Assembly: GCA_023413555.1 (NCBI GenBank)
Contig: JAEZPG010000063.1
Location: 1-50,026 of the forward strand
Source of the DNA: Bacillota bacterium
GTDB taxonomy: Bacteria; Bacillota; Clostridia; Lachnospirales; Lachnospiraceae
Length of the DNA: 50,026 nt
Reading direction: 5' to 3'
A model generated the notes under the pieces. That model was not told the origin of the DNA. It saw only the letters and a list, made by a program, of their open reading frames with translations, and searched no databases. This document shows positions 34,714-43,708 of the stretch, in pieces. Numbering within the stretch: position 1 is the first letter of the stretch; every line of letters starts with the position of its first letter. The translations under genes were made by a program, and so were the position numbers.

Positions 34714-36228
34714 ATGGGTAGTAGAATAACAAACAATAGAAGAAAGAAGAGAAACTTAAAAATGGTAAGTATCTTCGTATCGGCAATGATTGTTTTAGTT
34801 TTAGGTACTTATCTTGGAATCAGTCAATATTATAAGACGCATTTTTATGCTCAGACATTTATTAATGGTGTTGATTGCTCCAATCTTACAGTAGAGAAAG
34901 CTAAGGAAAAAATCAGTTATGAAGTTCACACCTATAAACTCACTATTGAAGAGAGAAATAATAAAAAAGAAACTATTTCAGGAGCTGACATTGGTTTAGA
35001 AGTGAAATATGACACTGATATTAAAACCTTAATGGAGAATCAATCTCCATATAAATGGGTAACAAGTAGTTGGGGGAATAATAAAATTGAAAATCCTTTT
35101 ACCTTGGTTATTGATGAGAAGCAGTTTAAAGAGGCTTATGATAAGCTGGAATGCTTTAAGGAAGAAAATATTCAGGCTCCCAAGAATGCTTATTTAGAGG
35201 AGTATGTAGAAGGTGTTGGATTCTCTATTGCGAAGGAAGACCCAGGATATGAAGTGTTAAAGGATAAGTTATATACTAAAGTTTTGGATGCAATACATAA
35301 TTTACAACCATCCATATCTATAGATGAAGTTGACTGTTATAAAAAACCAACCTTAACTAGTGAGGATCCTAAGATTAGTAAAGCAGTGGAAGTCGCGAAT
35401 AAATATGCCTCTACAAAGTTAACGTATGAGTTTGGTAATGATACAGAAATATTGGATTCCAGCGTTATTGGACCAGCTATTTCCATAGACAAAAAATTCA
35501 ATGTAAAGATAGATAAAGAAAAAATCAAGGAATTTGTGAATCATATTGGAAAGAATTATAATTCTTTTGGAATGAAAAGAAAGTTAAAGACTAGCTATGG
35601 CGTTGAGATTGAAATTACAGGTGGAGACTACGGCTGGTGGATGAATCGTGATGCTGAACTGGAAGAAATTATTGAATGTATTAAGAAGGGTGAGCAGAAG
35701 GTAAAAACGCCTGTTTACTACCAGACCGCCAATCAACATGGAAGTGATGATGTAGGCAATACCTATGTTGAAATTAATCTTTCTGCCCAACATTTATTCT
35801 TAATTGTAGATGGAAAGAAAATATTAGAATCAGATTTTGTTTCTGGTGATGTTTCTAAAGGGCATGAAACACCTACTGGTACCTATCCAATACAGTTTAC
35901 AAAGACGGATGCTACCTTAGTTGGTGAGGACTATAGTCAACCTGTTAAGTACTGGATGCCTTTTAACGGTGATATTGGTATGCATGATGCAGGTTGGAGG
36001 AGCGGATTTGGTGGTGAAATCTTCTTGAGAAATGGCTCTCATGGTTGTATTAATCTACCACCTGATATAGCAAAGCAAATCTTTTCCTATGTAAAACGTG
36101 GTACAGCAGTGTATGTTTATAAGTTGAATGGTTCAGAAAGTTACGATAAAGAAAATTATAGGAAAGCAGAAGTTTTAGGGGAAAAAGCAAAGGAGAAGGC
36201 TAAGGAAAAGAAATCTGCTAGAAATTAA
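34714..36228 (+). CDS. L,D-transpeptidase with N-terminal peptidoglycan-binding-type domain
   Basis: A 504-residue membrane-anchored enzyme: basic N-terminus, one helix (about 17-38), then tandem domains of the type found in VanW/ErfK-like clostridial proteins (FINGVDCSNLTVEKAKEKI start near 50, typical of the PG_binding_4 class), and a C-terminal YkuD domain (about 345-470). Catalytic residues lie in MHDAGWRSGFGGE and GSHGCINLP (His and Cys intact). It should make 3-3 cross-links in peptidoglycan. The last 30 residues are Lys/Glu-rich. Different architecture from the other L,D-transpeptidase 3 kb upstream. A small lipoprotein gene follows by 24 bases and is probably co-transcribed. Confidence 0.9.
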   Translation: MGSRITNNRRKKRNLKMVSIFVSAMIVLVLGTYLGISQYYKTHFYAQTFINGVDCSNLTVEKAKEKISYEVHTYKLTIEERNNKKETISGADIGLEVKYDTDIKTLMENQSPYKWVTSSWGNNKIENPFTLVIDEKQFKEAYDKLECFKEENIQAPKNAYLEEYVEGVGFSIAKEDPGYEVLKDKLYTKVLDAIHNLQPSISIDEVDCYKKPTLTSEDPKISKAVEVANKYASTKLTYEFGNDTEILDSSVIGPAISIDKKFNVKIDKEKIKEFVNHIGKNYNSFGMKRKLKTSYGVEIEITGGDYGWWMNRDAELEEIIECIKKGEQKVKTPVYYQTANQHGSDDVGNTYVEINLSAQHLFLIVDGKKILESDFVSGDVSKGHETPTGTYPIQFTKTDATLVGEDYSQPVKYWMPFNGDIGMHDAGWRSGFGGEIFLRNGSHGCINLPPDIAKQIFSYVKRGTAVYVYKLNGSESYDKENYRKAEVLGEKAKEKAKEKKSARN

Positions 36229-36252
36229 GGAGTTATTTGAGGGAGGAAGAAA

Positions 36253-36624
36253 ATTGGTGTTTTGGGATTACTTCTAACCATAATGACCATGCTTATAGGG
36301 TGTATGTCAACCACATATACTCTACAATTAGATAATATTAATAAGGTGAATATAGTAAATTGGGTTACAGGAAAAGAGGTTAGCTTAACCAAAGAACAGA
36401 TTACGACTGTTATGGAAGACTTATGGAAGATTATCTTTAACGAGGAGAATGCCGACCTGGGAGATAAATATTTGTATAAAATAGTTATGTCTAGTGGAGA
36501 AGGAGAAAAGGAAGTTGAGATATTGAACTATGACAGTACTCATATGAAGAGAGAAAATAAGAGTTATGCAACTACTGAAAATGTGTTTGACATAGTATTT
36601 ATAAGGCATTGTTTCAATAAGTAA
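36253..36624 (+). CDS. Small lipoprotein of unknown function
   Basis: About 120 residues with a lipoprotein signal ending MLIGC, the Cys being the lipidation site. No domain recognised in the mature part, which has alternating charged and hydrophobic residues. No ATG fits: in-frame candidates are ATT at 36253, six bases after GGGAGG (36241-36246), giving a normal signal peptide, or TTG at 36262, fifteen bases away. The frame is open only from 36241. Follows the L,D-transpeptidase gene closely, so an envelope role is likely. Confidence 0.65.
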   Translation: MGVLGLLLTIMTMLIGCMSTTYTLQLDNINKVNIVNWVTGKEVSLTKEQITTVMEDLWKIIFNEENADLGDKYLYKIVMSSGEGEKEVEILNYDSTHMKRENKSYATTENVFDIVFIRHCFNK

Positions 36625-36636
36625 ACATGGTTTTAG

Positions 36637-36664
36637 TTGACAAATTTCTTTAGTATGGTAGAAT
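36637..36664 (+). promoter_or_regulatory. Promoter of T-box-leuS transcript
   Basis: TTGACA (36637-36642), 16-base spacer, TAGAAT (36659-36664). Confidence 0.75.
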
Positions 36665-36671
36665 GATTTTG

Positions 36672-36921
36672 TTATATTAGATACGACAATGATAAGGAGT
36701 ACTAAGAGGCCATAGCTTTCAGAGAGCTGCCGGTAGGTGTGAGGCAGTAGCTTAAACTCCCAACTCGCCTTTGAGTCCTTCTATTGAACTAATAGTAGGT
36801 AGAAGCGTGTAATTCGCGTTACAGAATTTAAAGTGCGTATAAAGTCAGAGAACTTTACGAATTAGAGTGGTACCACGGAGTTTTAGCCTTCGTCTCTTAG
36901 GAGATGGAGGCTTTTGTTTTT
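36672..36921 (+). ncRNA. T-box leader, leucine-specific (CTC specifier)
   Basis: Stem I begins near GGAGTACTAAGAGG and closes with CCTTTGAGTCC; by comparison with other T-boxes the specifier is CTC (36764-36766, in AACTCGCCTTTGAG), a leucine codon matching the downstream gene. The antiterminator core AGAGTGGTACCACGG is at 36864-36878. The terminator is a 12-bp stem (36885-36896 with 36901-36912) ending in TTTTGTTTTTG. Uncharged tRNA-Leu(GAG) should promote readthrough into leuS. Confidence 0.93.
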
Positions 36922-36997
36922 GATCCTAATGTCTAATTAGTAATATGAAAGCCAATACTAAAATAGGAATTTCCGGGATCACAGAATGGAGGAAAAC

Positions 36998-39403
36998 ATG
37001 TTAGAAACCTATAATCATAAGTCCATTGAAAAGAAATGGCAAAAAGTATGGGATAATGAGAAAGCATTTGCTGCGACAAATGACTATTCCAAACCAAAAT
37101 ATTATGCTCTAGTAGAATTCCCTTATCCTTCAGGACAGGGACTTCATGTTGGACATCCTAGACCATATACAGCTCTTGATATTGTGGCCAGAAAGAGAAG
37201 AATGCAGGGATATAATGTGCTTTATCCTATGGGATGGGATGCATTTGGTCTACCAACAGAAAACTATGCCATCAAAAATAAGATTCATCCAAAGCTTGTA
37301 ACCAAGAATAATGTTGCAAGATTTAAGGAACAGCTTCAATCCCTTGGATACTCCTTTGATTGGGACAGAGAAATCAATACCACTGATCCTGAGTATTACA
37401 AATGGACACAGTGGATTTTCTTAAAGTTATTTAAAGCAGGACTTGCTTATAAAACAGAGATGCCTATTAACTGGTGTACGTCCTGTAAGGTTGGTCTTGC
37501 TAATGAAGAAGTAGTTAATGGGGTTTGTGAGCGCTGTGGTGCAGAGGTTGTCCGCAAAGTTAAGAGTCAATGGATGTTAAAGATTACTGAATATGCAGAT
37601 AAATTGATTGATGATTTGGATAGCGTTGATTTTATAGAGAAGGTTAAGGTTTCCCAGAAGAACTGGATTGGCCGTTCTCATGGTGCAGAAGTAGATTTCC
37701 AAATCAAAGATAGAGAAGAAAAGCTTCGAATCTATACTACAAGACCAGACACCCTGTTTGGAGCTACCTACATGGTAGTATCTCCAGAGCATCCAATGAT
37801 TGATAAATATAAGGAATCCATCACTAACTGGGATGCCATTCAGGAATATCGAGAAAATGCTGCCAGAAAGTCCGATTTTGAGCGCTCTGAGCTTGTCAAA
37901 GACAAGACCGGTGTTCCGTTAGGAGGTCTTTGTGCCATTAACCCTGTAAATAACAAAGAGATTCCAATCTGGATTTCTGACTATGTATTAATGAGCTATG
38001 GCACCGGTGCAATTATGGCGGTACCTGCTCATGACGAAAGAGATTGGGATTTTGCTAAGAAATTTAACCTTCCAATTATTGAGGTTGTAGCCGGGGGAAA
38101 TGTACAGGAGGAAGCTTATACAAACACTGCTACCGGTAAGATGATAAACTCTGATTTCTTAAATGGATTGGAAGTTGCAGATGCCAAGGAAAAGATTATC
38201 GAATTCTTAGTAGATAAAGGAATTGGCGAGAAGAAAGTAAACTTTAAATTGAGAGATTGGGTATTCTCCAGACAAAGATACTGGGGAGAACCTATTCCAC
38301 TGATCAAGTGTGAAAAATGTGGGTTTGTTCCACTTGAGGAGAAAGACCTTCCATTAGAACTTCCAGAAGTCAATAGCTATATGCCTACGGATAATGGGGA
38401 ATCCCCACTGGCTGCTATAACAGACTGGGTAAATACAACTTGTCCATGCTGTGGTGGATCTGCTAAGAGAGAAACAGATACTATGCCTCAGTGGGCAGGT
38501 TCCTCCTGGTATTATTTACGTTATACAGACCCTCATAACACAGAGGCTCTTGCAAGCAAAGAAGCTTTAAATTATTGGCTTCCGATAGATTGGTACAATG
38601 GTGGTATGGAGCATACCACTCTTCATCTTCTATATTCTCGTTTTTGGCATAAATTTTTATATGATAATGGTATTGTTCCTACCAAGGAGCCATATCAAAA
38701 GAGAACCTCTCATGGCATGATTCTGGGGGAAAATGGAGAAAAAATGTCCAAATCCCGTGGCAATGTTGTCAATCCAGATGATATTGTTAGAGATTATGGT
38801 GCAGATACCCTTCGTACCTATGAGATGTTTATCGGAGCCTTCGATCTTAGCGCCTCCTGGTCTGAGGATGGTGTTAAAGGCTGCCGTCGTTTCTTAGAGA
38901 GAGTATGGAAGTTGCAGGAAATTGTAACGGATGCTGAAGGTTATTCTAAGGACCTTGAGACTAAGATGCACCAAACCATTAAGAAGGTAAGCTCTGACTT
39001 TGAGAACCTGAAGTACAATACTGCAATCGCTGCTATGATGGCCTTGATTAATGACTTCTATAAGAAGGGAAGTGCAACAAAGGGCGAATTAAAGACCTTA
39101 ATTGTACTTTTAAATCCTGTGGCACCTCACATGACAGAAGAGATGTGGGAAAAGCTTGGTTTCGGCGGAAGAATCTATGAGAGCACCTGGCCAGAATATG
39201 AGGAGGCCAAAACCATAGAATCTACCATTGAGATAGCTGTTCAGATTAACGGAAAGACCAAGGGAACCATTATGATTGGTAAGGACGATTCTAAGGATGA
39301 AGTTATTGCAAAAGCAAAAGATGTGGTTGCTGATAAGCTAACTCCAAACATCATAAAAGAAATTTATGTTCCAGGAAGAATTGTAAATATTGTGATGAAA
39401 TAA
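36998..39403 (+). CDS. leuS: Leucyl-tRNA synthetase
   Basis: Class I synthetase charging tRNA-Leu, 801 residues. HVGH (50-53) is the HIGH motif and KMSKS lies in GEKMSKSRGNVVNPDD. The editing (CP1) domain and zinc-type Cys pairs (CTSCKVGLANEEVVNGVCERC, CEKCG, CPCCGG) are visible. The start at 36998 has GGAGGA five bases upstream; a frame from 36986 begins ahead of that site. Controlled by the leucine T-box. I see no terminator in the 170 bases that follow. Confidence 0.97.
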   Translation: MLETYNHKSIEKKWQKVWDNEKAFAATNDYSKPKYYALVEFPYPSGQGLHVGHPRPYTALDIVARKRRMQGYNVLYPMGWDAFGLPTENYAIKNKIHPKLVTKNNVARFKEQLQSLGYSFDWDREINTTDPEYYKWTQWIFLKLFKAGLAYKTEMPINWCTSCKVGLANEEVVNGVCERCGAEVVRKVKSQWMLKITEYADKLIDDLDSVDFIEKVKVSQKNWIGRSHGAEVDFQIKDREEKLRIYTTRPDTLFGATYMVVSPEHPMIDKYKESITNWDAIQEYRENAARKSDFERSELVKDKTGVPLGGLCAINPVNNKEIPIWISDYVLMSYGTGAIMAVPAHDERDWDFAKKFNLPIIEVVAGGNVQEEAYTNTATGKMINSDFLNGLEVADAKEKIIEFLVDKGIGEKKVNFKLRDWVFSRQRYWGEPIPLIKCEKCGFVPLEEKDLPLELPEVNSYMPTDNGESPLAAITDWVNTTCPCCGGSAKRETDTMPQWAGSSWYYLRYTDPHNTEALASKEALNYWLPIDWYNGGMEHTTLHLLYSRFWHKFLYDNGIVPTKEPYQKRTSHGMILGENGEKMSKSRGNVVNPDDIVRDYGADTLRTYEMFIGAFDLSASWSEDGVKGCRRFLERVWKLQEIVTDAEGYSKDLETKMHQTIKKVSSDFENLKYNTAIAAMMALINDFYKKGSATKGELKTLIVLLNPVAPHMTEEMWEKLGFGGRIYESTWPEYEEAKTIESTIEIAVQINGKTKGTIMIGKDDSKDEVIAKAKDVVADKLTPNIIKEIYVPGRIVNIVMK

Positions 39404-39572
39404 TATAAGAGAATAGATCACAAGTGAATACGGAGTATGTGAATATGGAAGTTAAAATGGCGTAGGTAGTGGAAACATTATCTGCGCTATCTTCTATTGA
39501 ACAAATAAGTGTGGTATCATTGTAGATATATTAAATTGATTATAAATGAAAAATGAAGCTAGGAGTTATGAT

Positions 39573-40049
39573 ATGGACTACATGATACGAGAAATTAAAA
39601 AGGAAGAATATCCAATTTTAAAAGATTTTTTATATCAAGCAATTTATATTACTGATGGTGTAGCACCACCACCTAAATCTATAATAAATTCTCCTGAATT
39701 GCAAGAATATATTATTGAGTTTGGAAGTTCAAAGCATGATAGGGCTTTTGTCGCAGAGGTAAAAGGAATGATCGTCGGTGCTGTATGGGTACGTATAATG
39801 AATGATTATGGACATATTGATAGCGATACTCCTTCTCTAGCTATGTCGGTGTATAAGGAATATAGAGGTTTGGGAATTGGAACTGCACTATTAAGAGAAC
39901 TGCTCTCAGAATTAAAATCAAGTGGGTATTTAAAGGTGTCCCTGTCTGTTCAAAAAGATAATTATGCAGTGAAAGTATATGAGAGAGTTGGCTTTGTTGT
40001 TTCAGATGAAAAGAAGGAAGAATACATTATGATAGCTCATTTGAATTAA
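39573..40049 (+). CDS. GNAT family N-acetyltransferase
   Basis: A 158-residue acetyltransferase with acetyl-CoA motif YRGLGIGTALLRELLSELK and the C-terminal NYAVKVYERVGF element characteristic of GNAT enzymes of the RimI-like type. Substrate unknown. The start at 39573 has TAGGAG eight bases upstream; an ATG at 39546 lacks a site. Not closely linked to leuS, which ends 169 bases earlier. Confidence 0.88.
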   Translation: MDYMIREIKKEEYPILKDFLYQAIYITDGVAPPPKSIINSPELQEYIIEFGSSKHDRAFVAEVKGMIVGAVWVRIMNDYGHIDSDTPSLAMSVYKEYRGLGIGTALLRELLSELKSSGYLKVSLSVQKDNYAVKVYERVGFVVSDEKKEEYIMIAHLN

Positions 40050-40209
40050 AATGAAAATAATCTTATAGGGCTATTAATAGGAACCCTAGATGTATACTAA
40101 AAATGTGATTGAATAATCCCGTAATTACCATTATAATTATTAGACGTAAAACATGCCATTATTAGGAGTAAAAAACTTGATTGGGAATGTGGAAAAATGG
40201 AGGTTACTT

Positions 40210-40575
40210 ATGAGAGAAGAACTAATAAAACAATATTTTCAAATGTGGATAGATAAGAATAGGGAAGGCTTTGATGAGGTCATTCACAAGAATGTATTTT
40301 ACAGTGAAAGTTTTGGCCCAGAATATCATGGGTTATCCCAGGTTAAGCAGTGGTTTGATGAGTGGATAGTTAAGGGCACGGTATTAGAGTGGACCATTAA
40401 TCGTTACATAGAAAAGGATAATCTTTCCATAGTTGAGTGGTATTTTGCATGTGAATCCAATGATAGTGTCGACGCACTTAATGGTGTCTCCCTAATTGAA
40501 TGGAGTGAAGACAACAAGATGCTATCTGTGAGAGAATTTCAGTCTAAGGCAATGCATTATATGCCATACAACTAA
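40210..40575 (+). CDS. SnoaL-like / nuclear transport factor 2 family protein
   Basis: A 121-residue NTF2-fold protein: helix EELIKQYFQMWIDKNREGFDEVIHKNVFY, then SESFGPEYHGLSQVKQWFDEWI, then a WTINRYIEKDNLSIVEWYFAC strand and a closing strand, as in SnoaL-like proteins. Such proteins range from isomerases and hydrolases to ligand-binding proteins. Catalytic residues cannot be inferred. The start at 40210 has GGAGGTT five bases upstream. Confidence 0.8.
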   Translation: MREELIKQYFQMWIDKNREGFDEVIHKNVFYSESFGPEYHGLSQVKQWFDEWIVKGTVLEWTINRYIEKDNLSIVEWYFACESNDSVDALNGVSLIEWSEDNKMLSVREFQSKAMHYMPYN

Positions 40576-40739
40576 ATTTAGGAAAATACAATAGTAATTA
40601 TGCAAATAAAAACATAATTTATAGGTAAAAAAACTGCAAATTGTATAAAAAAATATTTTCCTGCTTGTTAAGTATATAAATATGTAGTAGTATATGACGT
40701 ATTAGTGAGAATATCTGCATGTGATAAGGAGAATGCGTC

Positions 40740-41222
40740 ATGGATTACATAATCAAAAGATGCGAATACGAAGAGCTACTAGATGTTGCTCATCTATACA
40801 ATGAATTATCCAGAGAATTAAAGCAGTTAACGAAAGAAGATAACACAGACGAAACGCAAATTGCTGACTATACAATGTTAAAAATACTCAGAAGTGCCAT
40901 TAAGGAATGTAATTTAATTATTTTTGTTGCTAAGGATGAGACTAAGGTGATAGGATTTATATCAGGAAGCATTAAGAAGGGAGAAGCTCTTATTTCTGGT
41001 GGTAATCCAATTGGATATGTAGAAGGAGCCTATGTATTGCATGAATATGATGGGGAAGAGGTTCTATTCCAGCTTGAGGATAAGTTGATGATGGAATTTA
41101 AATCTCACAAAGTAAGTTTTTGCGGAATAAATGCATCCAATAAGCTGAAAGATGGTACCGATCATTGGATGAGTGCAGGCTATCAAAGCTATAGAAAGTT
41201 GAAAAAATCTAAGTGCCATTAA
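40740..41222 (+). CDS. GNAT-like acetyltransferase
   Basis: A 160-residue protein with GNAT-type organisation (MDYIIKRCEYEELLDVAHLYNEL start; VIGFISGSIKKGE; GYVEGAYVLHEYDGEEVLFQLEDKLM; SAGYQSYRKL end). The acetyl-CoA Q/RxxGxG/A loop is poorly conserved (EYDGEEV), so catalytic activity is uncertain. Start has AAGGAG twelve bases upstream. Followed by a small unknown gene 19 bases later, probably in the same transcript. Confidence 0.7.
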   Translation: MDYIIKRCEYEELLDVAHLYNELSRELKQLTKEDNTDETQIADYTMLKILRSAIKECNLIIFVAKDETKVIGFISGSIKKGEALISGGNPIGYVEGAYVLHEYDGEEVLFQLEDKLMMEFKSHKVSFCGINASNKLKDGTDHWMSAGYQSYRKLKKSKCH

Positions 41223-41241
41223 TCATTGGGAGTAATGATAC

Positions 41242-41472
41242 ATGAGAAGTATGGAATTTAAGATGGAACGACAAGGTCTTGTACAAATTGGTGATCAGGT
41301 GGAGATACGAGAAGGAAAACTTCCATCTTCTTACTACTATGTTGTGGAACCTGCAGTTGCCATGTCAGGAAATTATACCCTTCGTGAGAGATTAAAGTCT
41401 AATAGTGGAGTGATAAGTGATATTAAGGAAACATCGAAAGGCTTTTATATCACAGTAGATTTTGACGAATAA
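41242..41472 (+). CDS. Small protein of unknown function
   Basis: A 76-residue protein, basic N-terminus then a predicted beta-rich body (LVQIGDQVEIREG, YYYVVEPAVAMSG, GFYITVDFDE). No membrane segment or known motif. The start at 41242 is preceded by GGGAG at a rather long spacing; ATG at 41251 is an alternative. It ends just before a strong terminator, so it is probably the last gene of the GNAT transcript. Confidence 0.6.
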   Translation: MRSMEFKMERQGLVQIGDQVEIREGKLPSSYYYVVEPAVAMSGNYTLRERLKSNSGVISDIKETSKGFYITVDFDE

Positions 41473-41505
41473 AGATCGAATTATTATTAATGACAGAAAT
41501 ATAAT

Positions 41506-41548
41506 AGGGTTGAAGTAGCATATTCAAGAATGTTACTTCAACCCTTTG
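41506..41548. terminator. Bidirectional terminator before azlD
   Basis: AGGGTTGAAGTA (41506-41517) pairs with TACTTCAACCCT (41534-41545), with an inner CAT/ATG pairing and one mismatch. Serves the + small gene and the convergent azlCD transcript. Confidence 0.85.
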
Positions 41549-41583
41549 GTTATTTATGAACCAGAAACAGGGTTCTTTTGATT

Positions 41584-41913
41584 TTATGTAAACAAAGAAA
41601 GGAGCATATAACATACAGTTCCTCCGCCTATACTTAGGAAAGTGTTGTCCATTAGCTTGTGGAGAAGAATAATAACTAGTGTGGTTATAAGCTCTGGAAC
41701 TCCATATGGAGAAGAGGTAACGGAAACATTTTTAAAACAATACACTACAAGCAGGCCAATGACAGCGGAGGGAAGACGTTTACCTAGATATGCGATGTAT
41801 GGTGGAACCGGCCTAGTCTCCGGAAATATAATAAAGGGGAGAAATCTTGTTAGCATTGTGGCCAGAGCAATAGCTCCAATGATTACGATAGCTTGAATAC
41901 TAGTTAGTGTCAT
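41584..41913 (-). CDS. azlD: AzlD family branched-chain amino acid exporter subunit
   Basis: A 109-residue membrane protein with four helices, the small partner of AzlC in branched-chain amino acid export. Family marks: MLTRFLPFIIFP near the N-terminus and YLGKRLPSAVIGLLVVYC in the middle. The start at 41913 has AAAGGAGG seven bases upstream and lies inside the end of azlC (14-base overlap), implying translational coupling; a longer frame to 41946 lies in azlC. Confidence 0.9.
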   Translation of the reverse strand: MTLTSIQAIVIIGAIALATMLTRFLPFIIFPETRPVPPYIAYLGKRLPSAVIGLLVVYCFKNVSVTSSPYGVPELITTLVIILLHKLMDNTFLSIGGGTVCYMLLSLFT

Positions 41914-42622
41914 ATGCGCCCTCCTTTTTCTGCTTTGGGGTATCAAGCTGTTTTCTAAAGATAGTAAGTATCAGTAGAATACCAATCATGGAGGGAATAA
42001 TAAAATTATCCGACCCGAAAATTACGAGGCATAATATGGAGATACCAACACCAAGAAGTGCAGAAAATCGGTTGGAATGTTCCTTCCACTGATTTAAAAA
42101 ATTAACTAGGAATAGAGCGGTTAGGACAAAGTCTAGGCCATTTGTTTGGAAATGAATCATATTTCCAATTAGTCCGCCAATTACAGAGGCAATTACCCAG
42201 TAAGAATAATCAAGTAGGGAAATAAACAGATAGAACCATTTTTTATCAACATCCTCAGGCACCTTTATGGTACTGGTAATAGAGAATGTTTCGTCACACA
42301 TCAAGTAGATAAGTATGCCCTTTATTTTCCCAGTGCCTTTGTATTTGGAAAGTAGAGATATGCCGTAAAATAAATGTCGGGCATTTACCATAAGACTTAA
42401 AAAAAATGCAGCTATCGGATGAAATACGGTAGTTAGTAGCGTAATAGCTACAAACTGCATACTGCCACAAAAAGCAATTGCGCTCATAAGAAAGCACCAA
42501 AGAACTCCATAACCTTTGGAGTTCATTAATATGCCATATGCTATGCCAAGAATTGCAAAACCAGTTAAAACGGGAAAAGTTTGTGGAAAGGCGGCTTTAA
42601 GAGCCTTTTTCTTCGTGCTCAT
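41900..42622 (-). CDS. azlC: AzlC family branched-chain amino acid exporter
   Basis: A 240-residue membrane protein (LIV-E family), the large subunit exporting branched-chain amino acids, with about seven helices. Visible: FPQTFPVLTGFAILGIAYGILM, AFCGSMQFVAITLL, LMVNARHLFYGISLL and MCDETFSI, all typical of AzlC. AAGGAG lies seven bases before the start at 42622. No Lrp-type or AzlB regulator is adjacent. The pair is close to the leucine T-box leuS only by position. Confidence 0.93.
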   Translation of the reverse strand: MSTKKKALKAAFPQTFPVLTGFAILGIAYGILMNSKGYGVLWCFLMSAIAFCGSMQFVAITLLTTVFHPIAAFFLSLMVNARHLFYGISLLSKYKGTGKIKGILIYLMCDETFSITSTIKVPEDVDKKWFYLFISLLDYSYWVIASVIGGLIGNMIHFQTNGLDFVLTALFLVNFLNQWKEHSNRFSALLGVGISILCLVIFGSDNFIIPSMIGILLILTIFRKQLDTPKQKKEGAYDTN

Positions 42623-42688
42623 AGGTTTCTCCTTATGTAGTCATGATAAATTTCAAATTAATATAACATATATTTTCTCAAATGTAAA

Positions 42689-42718
42689 TTGAATAATTCA
42701 TATAGAACTGAATATAAA
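42689..42718 (+). promoter_or_regulatory. Possible promoter of the unknown gene pair
   Basis: TTGAAT (42689-42694), 18-base spacer, TATAAA (42713-42718), 27 bases before the start at 42745. Confidence 0.45.
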
Positions 42719-42744
42719 TGTATAAATGACAAGTGGGTGATATA

Positions 42745-43257
42745 ATGAGTCGAAATCAATTTGTAGACGAACATACAATTAATATTTTTAAAGCTGCTTT
42801 ACCTTATGTAGGACCGCAGGTACAAGGTGGAATGAATGTAATTTTAAAGGCGAATGATTTGATGAACACTTTTCAAGACATGAATGTCCCTGGTGAGCTT
42901 TCAGCTATGGGTTTGAACAATGAGCCAAAGGATCCAGAGTTGCTGTTAACCAGTATTCGTGGAGCATGTCTTCCGAGAGAAGCTGAAATGATTGATAATA
43001 TGTTAAATTTCATAAAAGCAAGGAAAATATTTAATGCCTATCAGTCCTATAATCAAAATATTTTGCAGGCAGCGGAGACGGATAAAAACAAAAAAAACAG
43101 TGGGGATAATAATAACGGACTTCTGGACTTTTTAATGACGCAGTTAAGTCCAGAACAACGTTCGACCTTTGAGATGTTTAATATGGTTATGAATTCTATG
43201 TCAATGGATGGGAATCATTCTTCCGGTCAGGAGAAAGATGCATCCCAACAGGTGTAA
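42745..43257 (+). CDS. Uncharacterised helical protein
   Basis: A 170-residue soluble, Met- and Asn-rich helical protein with no signal peptide. I recognise no family. Positions near 110-118 form a Lys/Asn/Asp/Gly-rich linker separating an N-terminal helical part from a C-terminal helix carrying LSPEQRSTFEMF. The next gene's product ends in a similar LSPEEQQKVQMVMQMVN helix, so the two may be related or interact. The start at 42745 has GGTGAT upstream; a GTG at 42733 lies too near that site. Nine bases from the next gene. Confidence 0.65.
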   Translation: MSRNQFVDEHTINIFKAALPYVGPQVQGGMNVILKANDLMNTFQDMNVPGELSAMGLNNEPKDPELLLTSIRGACLPREAEMIDNMLNFIKARKIFNAYQSYNQNILQAAETDKNKKNSGDNNNGLLDFLMTQLSPEQRSTFEMFNMVMNSMSMDGNHSSGQEKDASQQV

Positions 43258-43266
43258 AGGAGAGGA

Positions 43267-43548
43267 ATGTCTATGGATAGCAGCTGGTTAGAAGATCCTA
43301 TCGTAAAGAAGATGGATCCAAGAAAAAAGATGGTTCTGGTGAATCTGGTAAATGAGGTAGAAGGAAAAAATATGAATCAGGGTTTTAGCGCCCTAATGAA
43401 TGCCAACAGGCAGTTAAGCAAACAGGGACTTAGCTTTACACCTGATGAAACTAATTTGTTGGTAAAGCGTATCTCGGCGAATCTGTCACCTGAGGAACAA
43501 CAGAAGGTACAAATGGTAATGCAAATGGTTAATCAGAGGAAAAAATAA
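43267..43548 (+). CDS. Small uncharacterised helical protein
   Basis: A 93-residue charged helical protein (MDPRKKMVLVNLVNEVEGK...; NLSPEEQQKVQMVMQMVNQRKK). No known motif. The ribosome site AAAGGAGAGG is just upstream and the gene follows its neighbour by nine bases, so the pair is an operon ended by the strong hairpin at 43583-43630. The shared LSPE-helix suggests a short repeated interaction module, perhaps for self-assembly; that is inference. Confidence 0.65.
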   Translation: MSMDSSWLEDPIVKKMDPRKKMVLVNLVNEVEGKNMNQGFSALMNANRQLSKQGLSFTPDETNLLVKRISANLSPEEQQKVQMVMQMVNQRKK

Positions 43549-43582
43549 AAAAGATGGCTCTGATTTTTGAGAGTCTTTCTAC

Positions 43583-43630
43583 TTTATACAAAAGGCCTTC
43601 ACACTTTAGCGTGAAGGCCTTTTGTATAAA
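43583..43630. terminator. Strong bidirectional-looking hairpin terminator
   Basis: A perfect 20-bp stem (43583-43602 with 43611-43630) around an 8-base loop, with T-rich 3' arm (CCTTTTGTAT). Confidence 0.9.
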
Positions 43631-43647
43631 TAAAAAAATATGATATA

Positions 43648-43676
43648 TTGACAATTAATATAATTCGTTTTAATAT
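43648..43676 (+). promoter_or_regulatory. Promoter of the sugar-acid operon
   Basis: TTGACA (43648-43653), 17-base spacer, TAATAT (43671-43676). Confidence 0.8.
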
Positions 43677-43708
43677 AGAAGTAGCAAGGCAACGTACATA
43701 ACATAAAG

